From NCBI GenBank assembly GCA_964468125.1, contig CAYXVF010000083.1, positions 1 to 27,559 of the forward strand: a stretch of 27,559 nt of DNA, given 5' to 3'. This document shows, in pieces, positions 1 through 6,285 of this stretch. Each line of letters starts with the position of its first letter. Positions within the stretch are counted from its first letter, which is position 1. Source of the stretch: CAYXVF01 sp964468125. Its GTDB lineage: Bacteria; Myxococcota; XYA12-FULL-58-9; CAYXVF01. Under the pieces are notes generated by a model. It had not been told where the DNA came from. It searched no databases and saw nothing but the letters and a program-made list of their open reading frames with translations. The position numbers were made by a program, and so were the translations under genes.

Positions 1-135
1 CATGTACTTTTCGATCAGCTGAGGCCGCGGCATCGTGCTCGGGTCGTCGCTGACCTTCTTTGCCTTCTTCGCCGGCGCTGGCGCCGCTGCAGCTTCACCG
101 TCTGCTTTCTTCGTTTTGACCTCGGGCTCGCTCAT
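1..135 (-). CDS. Partial CDS, N-terminus of an unassigned Lys/Ala-rich protein
   Basis: Only the first 45 codons are inside the window; the gene runs off the left edge. The ATG at 135 follows a GGAG-type ribosome binding site about 8 nt upstream, and the gene lies 14 nt after the stop of the 158-residue gene, so the two are probably co-transcribed. The visible part is low complexity: about 30 residues of Lys, Ala, Pro and Glu, then a more ordinary segment beginning near residue 34. Such a tail is often a flexible, basic linker. No domain can be recognised. The start context (GTCGATGAGC) is identical to that of the upstream gene, a small sign of a uniform operon style. Confidence 0.6.
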   Translation of the reverse strand, partial: MSEPEVKTKKADGEAAAAPAPAKKAKKVSDDPSTMPRPQLIEKYM

Positions 136-149
136 CGACTGTGCTCCAC

Positions 150-626
150 TCATCGAATGGGGGATTTGAGCGACCAGTCGGTCACTTCATCAACCAATTG
201 GGCTAGGACGGGCGATTCGTCGAGCTGACCGGCGATCTGCTCGAACATCTGCTCGAGCTCCTGCTCGTCCTCGTCGTCGAAGATTTTGCCGAACTTCTTG
301 TGCTTCATGATGAGCTTGGCGAGCGCCCGCGCGCGTTCCTTGCGGTTGGCACCCGCGTTTTTGCGGATCCACGCCGCAAAATGCCCGGCGATCTGGGCCA
401 AGGCCTGGTCGGAGAACTGAAGGTTCGCGACGCCCTTCTGGCCGGCGAGGGCCTGGAGACGTGCGGGCACGTTGCCCCGCACGAAACTGTCCATCACCTT
501 CTTCTCGGTGAGCGGCGCCTGCTTTCCCGCGTCTGACTTCTGCTGCGTCCCGTCGGTTTGGCGAACCTGGCTGGGATCCACTGGGATCCGAGGTCCACCG
601 CCGCCGCCAACTCCTGAAGTGCTCAT
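150..626 (-). CDS. Hypothetical 158-residue protein of the left-end cluster
   Basis: I do not recognise the family. Residues 1-40 are Gly/Pro/Gln-rich and probably disordered, with a run of five glycines at 7-11. From about residue 40 the sequence is mostly helical and charged, with a basic patch near 90-112 and a strongly acidic stretch (DDEDEQELEQ) near 117-126. There is no signal peptide or membrane segment, so it is probably cytoplasmic or exported by a system that needs no Sec signal. The ATG at 626 has a good AAGGAGAA site 6 nt upstream. It sits 41 nt after the TPR gene and 14 nt before the next start, so it is part of the same transcription unit. If the block is a type III secretion-like locus, this could be a substrate or regulator; that is inference only. 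Confidence 0.7.
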   Translation of the reverse strand: MSTSGVGGGGGPRIPVDPSQVRQTDGTQQKSDAGKQAPLTEKKVMDSFVRGNVPARLQALAGQKGVANLQFSDQALAQIAGHFAAWIRKNAGANRKERARALAKLIMKHKKFGKIFDDEDEQELEQMFEQIAGQLDESPVLAQLVDEVTDWSLKSPIR

Positions 627-667
627 CGACTATTCTCCTTCGTACTGCTTCGTGAACCGTCGACAGC

Positions 668-1099
668 TCAGCCAAAGATCCCGAACTCGTGTGCTTCTTT
701 GAGGTGACCGGCGAATTGTCCCGCCGGTCCGTCCGGGTCGAGCTCCATGGCCTTGTCCAAGGCGGCGAGAGCTTCGTCGTGTTTGCGCAGGAAGAACAAG
801 GTCTCGCCGATTGACGCCTGGGCCGCCGCCGACTCGGGGTTCAGCTCGGCGGCGCGCTGGTGCTCTTTGAGCGCGGGGCCGAATCGTCCCATGGAGAAGT
901 AGAGATGGCCGAGGGCCATCGCCGGAACGTCGCTGTGCGGCACGAGAGCCCCAACACCCTGAAAGACCTCTTCTGCCTCGCGATTCTTGCCGAGCTCCAT
1001 GTAGAGGTAGCCCGCCTCGAGAAGCAGGACGACGTCGCGCTGCGGCACGGGAATGATCCCGTTTACGATGATCTCTTGTTCGGCCATCTGTTCGTTCAC
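668..1099 (-). CDS. TPR protein, possible SycD/LcrH-type secretion chaperone
   Basis: A 143-residue protein made almost entirely of tetratricopeptide repeats. Three TPR units can be read: about residues 23-56 (AGYLYMELGKNREAEEVF), 57-90 (ALGHLYFSMGRFGPAL) and 91-124 (IGETLFFLRKHDEALAAL), each with the usual small and aromatic positions. The size and the three-TPR build match class II type III secretion chaperones (SycD/LcrH/IpgC), which hold translocator or needle subunits, but three-TPR proteins are common and the sequence alone does not decide. The start is GTG at 1099; an ATG at 1087 four codons later is equally possible, since both have a GAGG-type site upstream. It is the first gene after a leader of about 500 bases and a strong upstream terminator, so it likely has its own promoter. 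Confidence 0.75.
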   Translation of the reverse strand: MNEQMAEQEIIVNGIIPVPQRDVVLLLEAGYLYMELGKNREAEEVFQGVGALVPHSDVPAMALGHLYFSMGRFGPALKEHQRAAELNPESAAAQASIGETLFFLRKHDEALAALDKAMELDPDGPAGQFAGHLKEAHEFGIFG

Positions 1100-1244
1100 C
1101 TCTAACCTCGCTCTGCCCTGGAGTGTTCATGATCGCCGGTGCGGATTCAATCGCTTAGCCGATCCCCACATCGCTCCTTGTGTTTTGAGTATCGGCAGGA
1201 GCTGACGAATGTTGCTTGCAGGCCCATTCATTCCCGATCGGAAT

Positions 1245-1279
1245 CGGCTGTCAGACGGGCTTTCCGCCCGTCTGAGCCG
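1245..1279. repeat. Inverted repeat / stable hairpin in the TPR gene leader
   Basis: Arms TCAGACGGGC (1251-1260) and GCCCGTCTGA (1266-1275) are perfectly complementary around a TTTCC loop. Outside them CGGC (1245-1248) pairs with GCCG (1276-1279) after a 2-nt bulge, giving a 14-bp stem. There is no U-tract on either strand, so it is not a typical intrinsic terminator. It would form in the 5' leader if transcription starts upstream of it. Confidence 0.6.
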
Positions 1280-1298
1280 ACGGCCTCGGCCTCCGACA

Positions 1299-1347
1299 CG
1301 GAAACCGTTTCCGAGACCGAAACCGATTGCCGTTCCACCGAAAACCG
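1299..1347. promoter_or_regulatory. Possible operator cluster (palindrome plus repeated half-sites)
   Basis: A perfect 7-bp palindrome with one central base, CGGAAAC-C-GTTTCCG, lies at 1299-1313. Related half-sites follow at 1317-1325 (CCGAAACCG) and 1338-1347 (CCGAAAACCG). Repeated sites of this kind upstream of a gene suggest a transcription factor binding region. No regulator is encoded next to it, so this is tentative. Confidence 0.3.
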
Positions 1348-1521
1348 ACGCCGTGGCCGAATCTGTGACCCGTCACCGGAGAGATCCGGAAAGCACCAAC
1401 CGGTCGAACTTCACTGCCGATTTCCAACGCACGCCGAGCCAAAACCAATTGGGAATGGCTTGGAGGCCCGCGCAAAAGGAGCCGGCGTACAGCGCAGGAG
1501 CGGACGGGCTACTGTGATCTC

Positions 1522-1559
1522 AAAAAAAAAACGCCGCGTCGGGTGAGGACGCGGCGTTT
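1522..1559 (-). terminator. Intrinsic terminator of the 193-residue gene
   Basis: A perfect 12-bp stem (1529-1540 with 1548-1559, arms AAACGCCGCGTC and GACGCGGCGTTT) with a 7-nt loop. Read on the minus strand it is followed by ten or so U residues (1522-1531 are all A on the plus strand). It lies 46 nt past the stop at 1606, a textbook Rho-independent terminator. It separates the 193-residue gene from the downstream TPR transcription unit. Confidence 0.92.
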
Positions 1560-1605
1560 CGCGAGAGAGCCAGAAAAAGCCTGGGCCTCGCCCAGGCTCA
1601 TGTCA

Positions 1606-2187
1606 TTAGCGCACGTTGTTGATCGCGTTTTTCGCGGTGTCGTGCTTCGTCTTCATCACGTTCGAGAGCGTCGTGAACTGACGGTTCTCGGACTGCATGT
1701 TCTGCTGCAGGTTCAGGTATTGGAGGTTGAAGCTCTGATTGAGCTCCTGCATGCGGCGGGTTTCCTGCATCAGGATAGCCGAGCTATCCCCGGAAGCTGC
1801 GAGCGCGTCCACGCCGCCGCCGGTGGTGGTGCCCACCGAGCCCTGACCCACGGTGCCCGCGGTTCCTACGGGAACACCCGCGCCGCCATCGACCTGGAAG
1901 GAGTTGACGCCGCCCGATGCCGTGAGGCCCGAGCTGACGGTGGCGCCGCCGGTCGTCCCGGCCGCCGTCGACTTGACCGCGCCCACACCGGTGATCGCGG
2001 CCGAAAGCACGGCCCCGCCGGGGATGAAGGGAGCTGCAAGGCGACCCCCCACCATCACCGCATTGGCGGTCTTGGTCAGGCCGGTCTCCATCACCGTTCC
2101 GAAGTCCGTCTTCGGAGTCTGGCGGTTGCGGCTGCCCGCGATCTCAACTCGAAGTCCCTGTGGCTGGGTGCCGACCTTGCTATCCAT
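1606..2187 (-). CDS. Gly/Thr-rich protein with a type III needle-like C-terminal helix (tentative)
   Basis: A 193-residue protein in three parts. Residues 30-72 are small and hydrophobic (AAPFIPGGAVLSAAITGVGAV), possibly membrane-inserting. Residues 73-133 are a low-complexity Gly/Thr/Ser/Val stretch. Residues 136-193 form a Gln/Asn-rich helix. Its last 19 residues, SNVMKTKHDTAKNAINNVR, match the tail of the needle subunits PrgI/MxiH, as I remember them, at S175, N176, K179, D183, I189, N191 and R193 with no gaps. Needle proteins are about 80 residues, so this would be an enlarged relative, a rod or a translocator, or the match may be chance. There is no signal peptide. An AGGAG site precedes the ATG, and a strong terminator follows. 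The gene stands 234 nt after its upstream neighbour, so it may have its own promoter and high expression. Confidence 0.65.
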   Translation of the reverse strand: MDSKVGTQPQGLRVEIAGSRNRQTPKTDFGTVMETGLTKTANAVMVGGRLAAPFIPGGAVLSAAITGVGAVKSTAAGTTGGATVSSGLTASGGVNSFQVDGGAGVPVGTAGTVGQGSVGTTTGGGVDALAASGDSSAILMQETRRMQELNQSFNLQYLNLQQNMQSENRQFTTLSNVMKTKHDTAKNAINNVR

Positions 2188-2385
2188 CTTCGGCTTCTCC
2201 TGTCTGTGGCTCTATCTCGCTCAAAGGCCGGCGGAGCGCCATGCCCCCCACTCGAAAGCGTGGCCCTTGAATTCTTTCCTGTTGCCGTAGGTACCTTATC
2301 GCCGGGACCCGATTTCGGTTGTGAAAAATGGGGCTGAGGTACTTTTTTCGACCTTTTTGACCCGGATTTGGCACGTTTTGTGGCC

Positions 2386-2412
2386 GTAACCGATCGGGGG
2401 CTTTCCGGTTAC
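2386..2412. repeat. Inverted repeat between the 114- and 193-residue genes
   Basis: Arms GTAACCG (2386-2392) and CGGTTAC (2406-2412) flank a 13-nt loop, just past the stop of the 114-residue gene. No U-tract follows on the minus strand, so it is a weak terminator at best. It could equally be an operator for the 193-residue gene downstream. Confidence 0.4.
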
Positions 2413-2421
2413 AAAAATCGA

Positions 2422-2766
2422 CTACTCGTCGCCCGCTTCCATCGCGGCTTTGGTCTGGAACAGGTAGTCCATCAGATCAGCGGTCCGTTCCACGGCTACG
2501 AGGGCCTTTTTGGCCTGCGCTTTGTCCCGGTTCGATTGGACCTGGTCGAGATGGGTTTCGAGCCGCTGGTGCAAACTGCCGAGGGTCTCGCTCAGTTGGA
2601 CCGGGTCCTCATCTTCCAGAATGCGTTCGATCCGGTCGAAGCCGACGCTCGCTTCTTCGCTCTGCTGCTCCTGCTGGCGCGTGCGCTTGGCGACGCGAGG
2701 CTGGCCGATTCCCGGTGAACGGGTGTCGCCGATTTTGAAGCTCTGCAGGTTCTCGTCCTTGCTCAT
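2422..2766 (-). CDS. Small charged helical protein, function unknown
   Basis: A 114-residue soluble protein that I do not recognise. Residues 1-40 are polar and probably unstructured (two basic patches and a QEQQSEE run). Residues 42-114 look like two or three amphipathic helices, with regular Leu spacing in the segment around LSETLGSLHQRLETHLDQV (about 60-78). There are no cysteines, no signal peptide and no membrane segment. It begins at ATG 2766 with AGGAG about 10 nt upstream, 55 nt after the kinase stop, so it may be co-transcribed with the kinase. Size and helical content suit a chaperone, adaptor or small structural partner for neighbouring genes, and it could be a kinase substrate; neither is shown by the sequence. 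Confidence 0.7.
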   Translation of the reverse strand: MSKDENLQSFKIGDTRSPGIGQPRVAKRTRQQEQQSEEASVGFDRIERILEDEDPVQLSETLGSLHQRLETHLDQVQSNRDKAQAKKALVAVERTADLMDYLFQTKAAMEAGDE

Positions 2767-2821
2767 GGTTCGTGCACTCCTCTGTCCGCCACCTTAACGC
2801 ACGACGCGCTTCGGGTGAAAT

Positions 2822-4627
2822 TCAGCTGGTTCTCTTGGGCCGAAACCTGACTACGATCCGCATCAAGCGACGCTCACGCGGATTGGTCAGCTCAAAGGTC
2901 ACCGTCCCGGACTTGGCCCGATAGCTCACCGGCGTGCGGCCGAGGGTGACGCTTCCCGGGCCCCGGACGATCGCCCAGGGCTCGGACGCGATTTCGAGGC
3001 TCAAACGATCCTGCTCGAGCGCGTAGCTGAGGGTCACCGCGAACGGATCACGGCTGATGTGCCGTCCGCGCCCCAGGGTGAGGAGCCCGGAGCGCTTGAA
3101 GAGCTCGACCGTGTCCGTACGGTCGATCCGGTCGTCTCCATGCACGACCCGCACCTCCGGGTCGCTCGTGATGTTGAGGGTCGCGAGGGGGCGCTTGCGT
3201 TTGCGAGGGGCTTCCGTGCCTGCGACCGTCGCGGGCTCTGAACGCGTCTCGGAGGGCTGTGGCGGTGGGCTCGGCGAAGACGGCTCCGCATTTTCGGGAA
3301 GCTCGTCCTCGGGCTCACCGAGCTCGACCTCGATGTCGATCGCATCTGCGTCTGCATCGCTTGCATCGCTCGATGGCATCTCAAAGCTCTTGGCCTGGCT
3401 CGGTGCCCTTCTGGTGACGACGCCCGAGGGCATGTTCGGAGCGAGCGCCGAGGCCTGTGCGAGTCGGTCTCGAATCACGCTGCGATAGACGGAAAAGGAT
3501 GCGAGCAGGCTCAGGATGGCGATGATGAGCGCGATCGACGCGAAGGCGACAGCCGAGCCGCGCGTTTCGACGATGAGCTCGGGAACGGCTTCGTCGTCGG
3601 AGGTCGTCCGCCGATTGGGGATGGGCGGTGGCTCGATCGTAGCCGGGGCCGAGCTGCCAATCATGATCGTAGAGCTCGTGGCGAGCTCTACAGCCTTTAG
3701 GATCGCGTCTTCTTCGGTCTTCTGTGCCTCGAAGAGGTCGGCCATGAAGGCCGAGAGCGGCATGAAAGACTTGAACTGCTCGCCGACCGATTCGAGCTCG
3801 GCGACGAGCCTCTCGCCGCTCGCGAATCGATCCGCCGGGGATTTTGCGAGAGCGCGGGCGATAATCGGATCAAACGGGGCGAGTCGACGGTTCCGGTCCG
3901 ACACGGGTTGCGGCTCATGCGACTGAATGGCCTCGACGGCACTCGCCCCCTTCGCATCGTGAATGAAGGGGTTGTACAGCGTGAGCGCCTCGTAGAGACA
4001 GATCCCGAGCGAGAAGAGGTCGCTGCGGAGGTCAACGCGCTGCCCGCGCGTTTGCTCCGGCGACATGTAGGCAAACTTGCCCTTGGGCTCGAGGTCATCC
4101 GGTGCGAGCTCGTCGTCAGTCTGCACGATCCCAAAGTCGATGAGCTTGACCGATCCGTCGTAGCCGAGCAGCAGGTTCGATGGATTGACGTCGCGATGGA
4201 CGAGGCCCATCGGCCGACCGCTTCGTCCTTTCATTCCGTGCGCATAGGCGAGGGCACGAGCGAGCTGGGTGACGATCTCGATCACCAGCGACGGCGGCAG
4301 TGACTCGCCGAGCTCGCGTGACCGATCCACCAGTTGGCGTAGGGTCTTGCCATGAATGTACTCCATCGAGATGTAGAAGACGCCATCGAGCTCACCGCTC
4401 TCGAAGACCCGCACGATGTTCGGATGACGAAGCACGGACATGATCGTCGCTTCGACCTCGAACATGCGCGAAACGTCGGGTCGGGTGCGGAACTTCTCGA
4501 GTACGCGTTTGATCGCGACAGGCCGGGACATTTGAGTGTCCGAGGCGAGAAAGATCTCCCCCATACCGCCGACGGCGACCTCGTGGATCAGCTTGTACTG
4601 TCCAAATCGCACAGCCGGAGGATTCAT
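2822..4627 (-). CDS. Transmembrane Hanks-type Ser/Thr protein kinase
   Basis: A 601-residue PknB-type kinase. The cytoplasmic catalytic domain spans about residues 10-285: glycine-rich loop VAVGGMGEIF (17-26), ATP lysine K40 in VAIK, helix-C glutamate E59, catalytic loop HRDVNPSN (H144-N151), DFG 164-166, SPE 189-191 and the helix-F aspartate D203. All key residues are present, so it should be active. A flexible linker (300-355) leads to one membrane helix (about 359-381), then an acidic, Pro-rich region (400-465) and a C-terminal beta-rich domain of about 110 residues ending in GPGSVTLGRTPVSYRAKSG, reminiscent of a PEGA domain. That puts the sensor part outside the membrane. It starts at ATG 4627 with GGTGAG just upstream, 53 nt after fmt, and precedes the left-end cluster on the same strand. 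Substrates cannot be read from the sequence. Confidence 0.93.
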   Translation of the reverse strand: MNPPAVRFGQYKLIHEVAVGGMGEIFLASDTQMSRPVAIKRVLEKFRTRPDVSRMFEVEATIMSVLRHPNIVRVFESGELDGVFYISMEYIHGKTLRQLVDRSRELGESLPPSLVIEIVTQLARALAYAHGMKGRSGRPMGLVHRDVNPSNLLLGYDGSVKLIDFGIVQTDDELAPDDLEPKGKFAYMSPEQTRGQRVDLRSDLFSLGICLYEALTLYNPFIHDAKGASAVEAIQSHEPQPVSDRNRRLAPFDPIIARALAKSPADRFASGERLVAELESVGEQFKSFMPLSAFMADLFEAQKTEEDAILKAVELATSSTIMIGSSAPATIEPPPIPNRRTTSDDEAVPELIVETRGSAVAFASIALIIAILSLLASFSVYRSVIRDRLAQASALAPNMPSGVVTRRAPSQAKSFEMPSSDASDADADAIDIEVELGEPEDELPENAEPSSPSPPPQPSETRSEPATVAGTEAPRKRKRPLATLNITSDPEVRVVHGDDRIDRTDTVELFKRSGLLTLGRGRHISRDPFAVTLSYALEQDRLSLEIASEPWAIVRGPGSVTLGRTPVSYRAKSGTVTFELTNPRERRLMRIVVRFRPKRTS

Positions 4628-4662
4628 CTCACCTTCATCCTATCGCGCGACGGTCGGTGCTC

Positions 4663-4680
4663 GCCAGGGAAGGCCCTGGC
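4663..4680 (-). terminator. Weak hairpin directly after fmt
   Basis: Arms GCCAGGG (4663-4669) and CCCTGGC (4674-4680) form a 7-bp stem with a 4-nt loop, starting at the base next to the fmt stop codon. No U-tract follows, so it is more likely an RNA-stability or attenuation hairpin between fmt and the kinase than a full terminator. Confidence 0.35.
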
Positions 4681-5622
4681 TCAGCCGAGATGCCCACCTG
4701 CGCTCACTCCTCGACCGGCGACCCAGGAAGAGGCGTCCATCATGCGCTTCCCTGGCGGTTTTACCTCGAGGAGCCAGAGGCTCCCGGTGCCGCAGCCGAC
4801 GAGAACTCCGTTTTTGTTCGCTTCGAGCACCTCGCCTGCCGGCCCGCTCCTTCGATTCACGCGGGCGCGGCCCACCTGGACCCGCGCACCGTCGAGCGCG
4901 AAGCTCGCCACGGGCCATGGTTGATAGGCACGAATGGCGCGTTCGAGCTCCTCAGCGGGACGGCTGAAGTCGAGGTGCCCGTCCTCCTTCTTCAGGAGGG
5001 GGGCGTAGGTTGCCTCTTCCTTGTTTTGCGGTTCGGCAGCGAGCTCGCCGCGGAGCACCGAGGGGAGCGCTTCGACCACGAGCTCCGCACCCAAGGCAGC
5101 GAGCTTGGCGCTCAAGGTGAGCGTCGTGTCATCGCTGGCCACGGGAACGCTCCTGCACGCATAGACCGGGCCCGTGTCCAAACCTTCGTCCATTTGCATC
5201 AGGCAGACTCCCGCGACGTCGTCTCCGGCGAGGATCGCGTGGTTGATCGGCGATGCACCGCGATGTTTGGGCAGCAAGCTCGCGTGAACGTTGACGCAGC
5301 CCTTGCGCGGCAAGCTCAGGAGCTGGGGTGGGAGAATCCGTCCGTAGGCAGCGACTACCGCAACCTCCGGCTCGAGCGCCGCGAGCACGTCGCGTGTCTC
5401 TTCGGTCTTCACTTTGGTCGGCTGAAACACCGGGATGTCGTGCACTAGGGCCACGCGCTTCGTCGACGTGGGGGAGAGCTTGCGCCCACGGCCGGCGGGG
5501 CGATCCGGTTGGCTGACCAGTCCAACGACGTCGAAGGAGTCACGAGCGTCGATGAGTGCCTGAAGAATGGGCGCGGCGAATTCGGGCGTACCCATGAAGA
5601 GCACGCGGGGGCGGTCGGTCAT
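4681..5622 (-). CDS. fmt: Methionyl-tRNA formyltransferase
   Basis: Transfers a formyl group from 10-formyl-tetrahydrofolate to methionyl-tRNA(fMet), making the initiator tRNA for translation. The N-terminal formyltransferase fold starts at RVLFMGTPEFAAPIL. The catalytic triad is visible as N111 and H113 in the motif NVHASLLPKHRGASPINHAI, and D149 in MDEGLDTG, with the same spacing as in the E. coli enzyme. The C-terminal tRNA-binding domain follows from about residue 205. With 313 residues it has the usual length. I chose ATG 5622 rather than an upstream in-frame ATG at 5658, because the longer form lies inside def and adds non-conserved residues. The start is 1 nt past the def stop, the classic def-fmt pair with translational coupling. 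Confidence 0.96.
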   Translation of the reverse strand: MTDRPRVLFMGTPEFAAPILQALIDARDSFDVVGLVSQPDRPAGRGRKLSPTSTKRVALVHDIPVFQPTKVKTEETRDVLAALEPEVAVVAAYGRILPPQLLSLPRKGCVNVHASLLPKHRGASPINHAILAGDDVAGVCLMQMDEGLDTGPVYACRSVPVASDDTTLTLSAKLAALGAELVVEALPSVLRGELAAEPQNKEEATYAPLLKKEDGHLDFSRPAEELERAIRAYQPWPVASFALDGARVQVGRARVNRRSGPAGEVLEANKNGVLVGCGTGSLWLLEVKPPGKRMMDASSWVAGRGVSAGGHLG

Positions 5623-5623
5623 G

Positions 5624-6199
5624 TCAGTCGTTGGCAGCCGCCACCCCGTCGTTGTCATAGAGGTCTTTGAGCTTGAGCATCTTGCGCTTGATGACGTCGC
5701 GCTTCAGTCGCGAGAGGTAGTCGACAAAGAGCTTCCCGTCGAGGTGGTCGATCTCGTGCTGGAGGGCCACCGCGTAGAGGCCACGCGCGGTGTGCTCGAA
5801 GGGCTCGCCCTTTCGGTCGTAAGCGCGGACGGTGACCTCGCCTTTGCGCTTGATCGACTCGGTGATCCCCGGGAGGGACAAACATCCCTCGTTCCATGAG
5901 ATTGCCCCGCCGCCCTCGACGATCTCCGGGTTGATGAGAACCACCGGGCCCTCGTAACCCCAGGACTCGAGCTCGCTGAGGTACTCTTCGTCTTCGTCGG
6001 CGCTCGGATTCAGGTCAATGACAACGACCCTCTTTGCGACCGCGACTTGGGTGGCGGCCAGCCCCACGCCGTGCGCCTTGTACATGGTCTCAAACATGTC
6101 ATCGACGAGCTTCTGCGTGTCCTCGCCGAAATCCTCGACCGGGGCCGCAACTTCCGCGAGCGCATCGTCGGGCCAGATTCGGATCTGCATCACCGCCAT
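5624..6199 (-). CDS. def: Peptide deformylase
   Basis: Removes the N-formyl group from new proteins, a metal-dependent hydrolysis that reverses the work of the adjacent fmt product. All three family motifs are present: GVGLAATQ (44-51), EGCLS with the metal ligand C106, and QHEIDH with ligands H148 and H152 and catalytic E149. At 191 residues it is slightly long; a charged insertion (about 66-82, DEDEEYLSELESWGYEG) sits between motifs 1 and 2. I chose ATG 6199 over 6253 because GGGAG lies 6 nt upstream and the protein then starts at the usual place, about 43 residues before motif 1. It is the first gene of def-fmt, probably continuing into the kinase. Confidence 0.96.
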   Translation of the reverse strand: MAVMQIRIWPDDALAEVAAPVEDFGEDTQKLVDDMFETMYKAHGVGLAATQVAVAKRVVVIDLNPSADEDEEYLSELESWGYEGPVVLINPEIVEGGGAISWNEGCLSLPGITESIKRKGEVTVRAYDRKGEPFEHTARGLYAVALQHEIDHLDGKLFVDYLSRLKRDVIKRKMLKLKDLYDNDGVAAAND

Positions 6200-6223
6200 G
6201 GAATTCTCCCAATCATTCGCGCG

Positions 6224-6253
6224 TGTATGCCCAAACGCTCCGTTAGTTTGCAA
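6224..6253 (-). promoter_or_regulatory. Possible sigma-70-type promoter for def-fmt
   Basis: On the minus strand TTGCAA (6248-6253) and CATACA (6224-6229) are 18 nt apart, a plausible -35/-10 pair 25 nt before the def start. The -10 box is poor (3 of 6). This is the only spaced pair I found in the 86-nt gap. Confidence 0.3.
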
Positions 6254-6285
6254 GATAGGGCCATCGCGGCACCGGGCAAATCCCC

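Larger units (their letters stand above)
1100..1521. other. Gene-free leader upstream of the TPR gene
   Basis: No convincing coding region on either strand: the open frames here lack family features, and both neighbours are accounted for. The stretch holds a long hairpin (1245-1279), a short palindrome with related half-sites (1299-1347) and, at its far edge, the terminator of the preceding minus-strand gene. The promoter for the TPR gene should lie here, but I could not place -35 and -10 boxes, and one candidate sigma-54 site had the wrong GG-GC spacing. Confidence 0.6.

Noticed and set aside
1200..1225. Sigma-54 promoter candidate on the minus strand (TGGGCC...GC)
   Set aside because: The GG and GC elements are about 2 nt too close for a sigma-54 promoter.
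1139..1546. Open frames in the leader region
   Set aside because: Arg/Ser/Pro-rich translations without ribosome sites or recognised motifs; they run through hairpin and palindromic sequence.
2360..2390. TGGCAC element on the plus strand resembling a sigma-54 -24 box
   Set aside because: The -12 element is GG rather than GC, and it points away from the neighbouring minus-strand genes.
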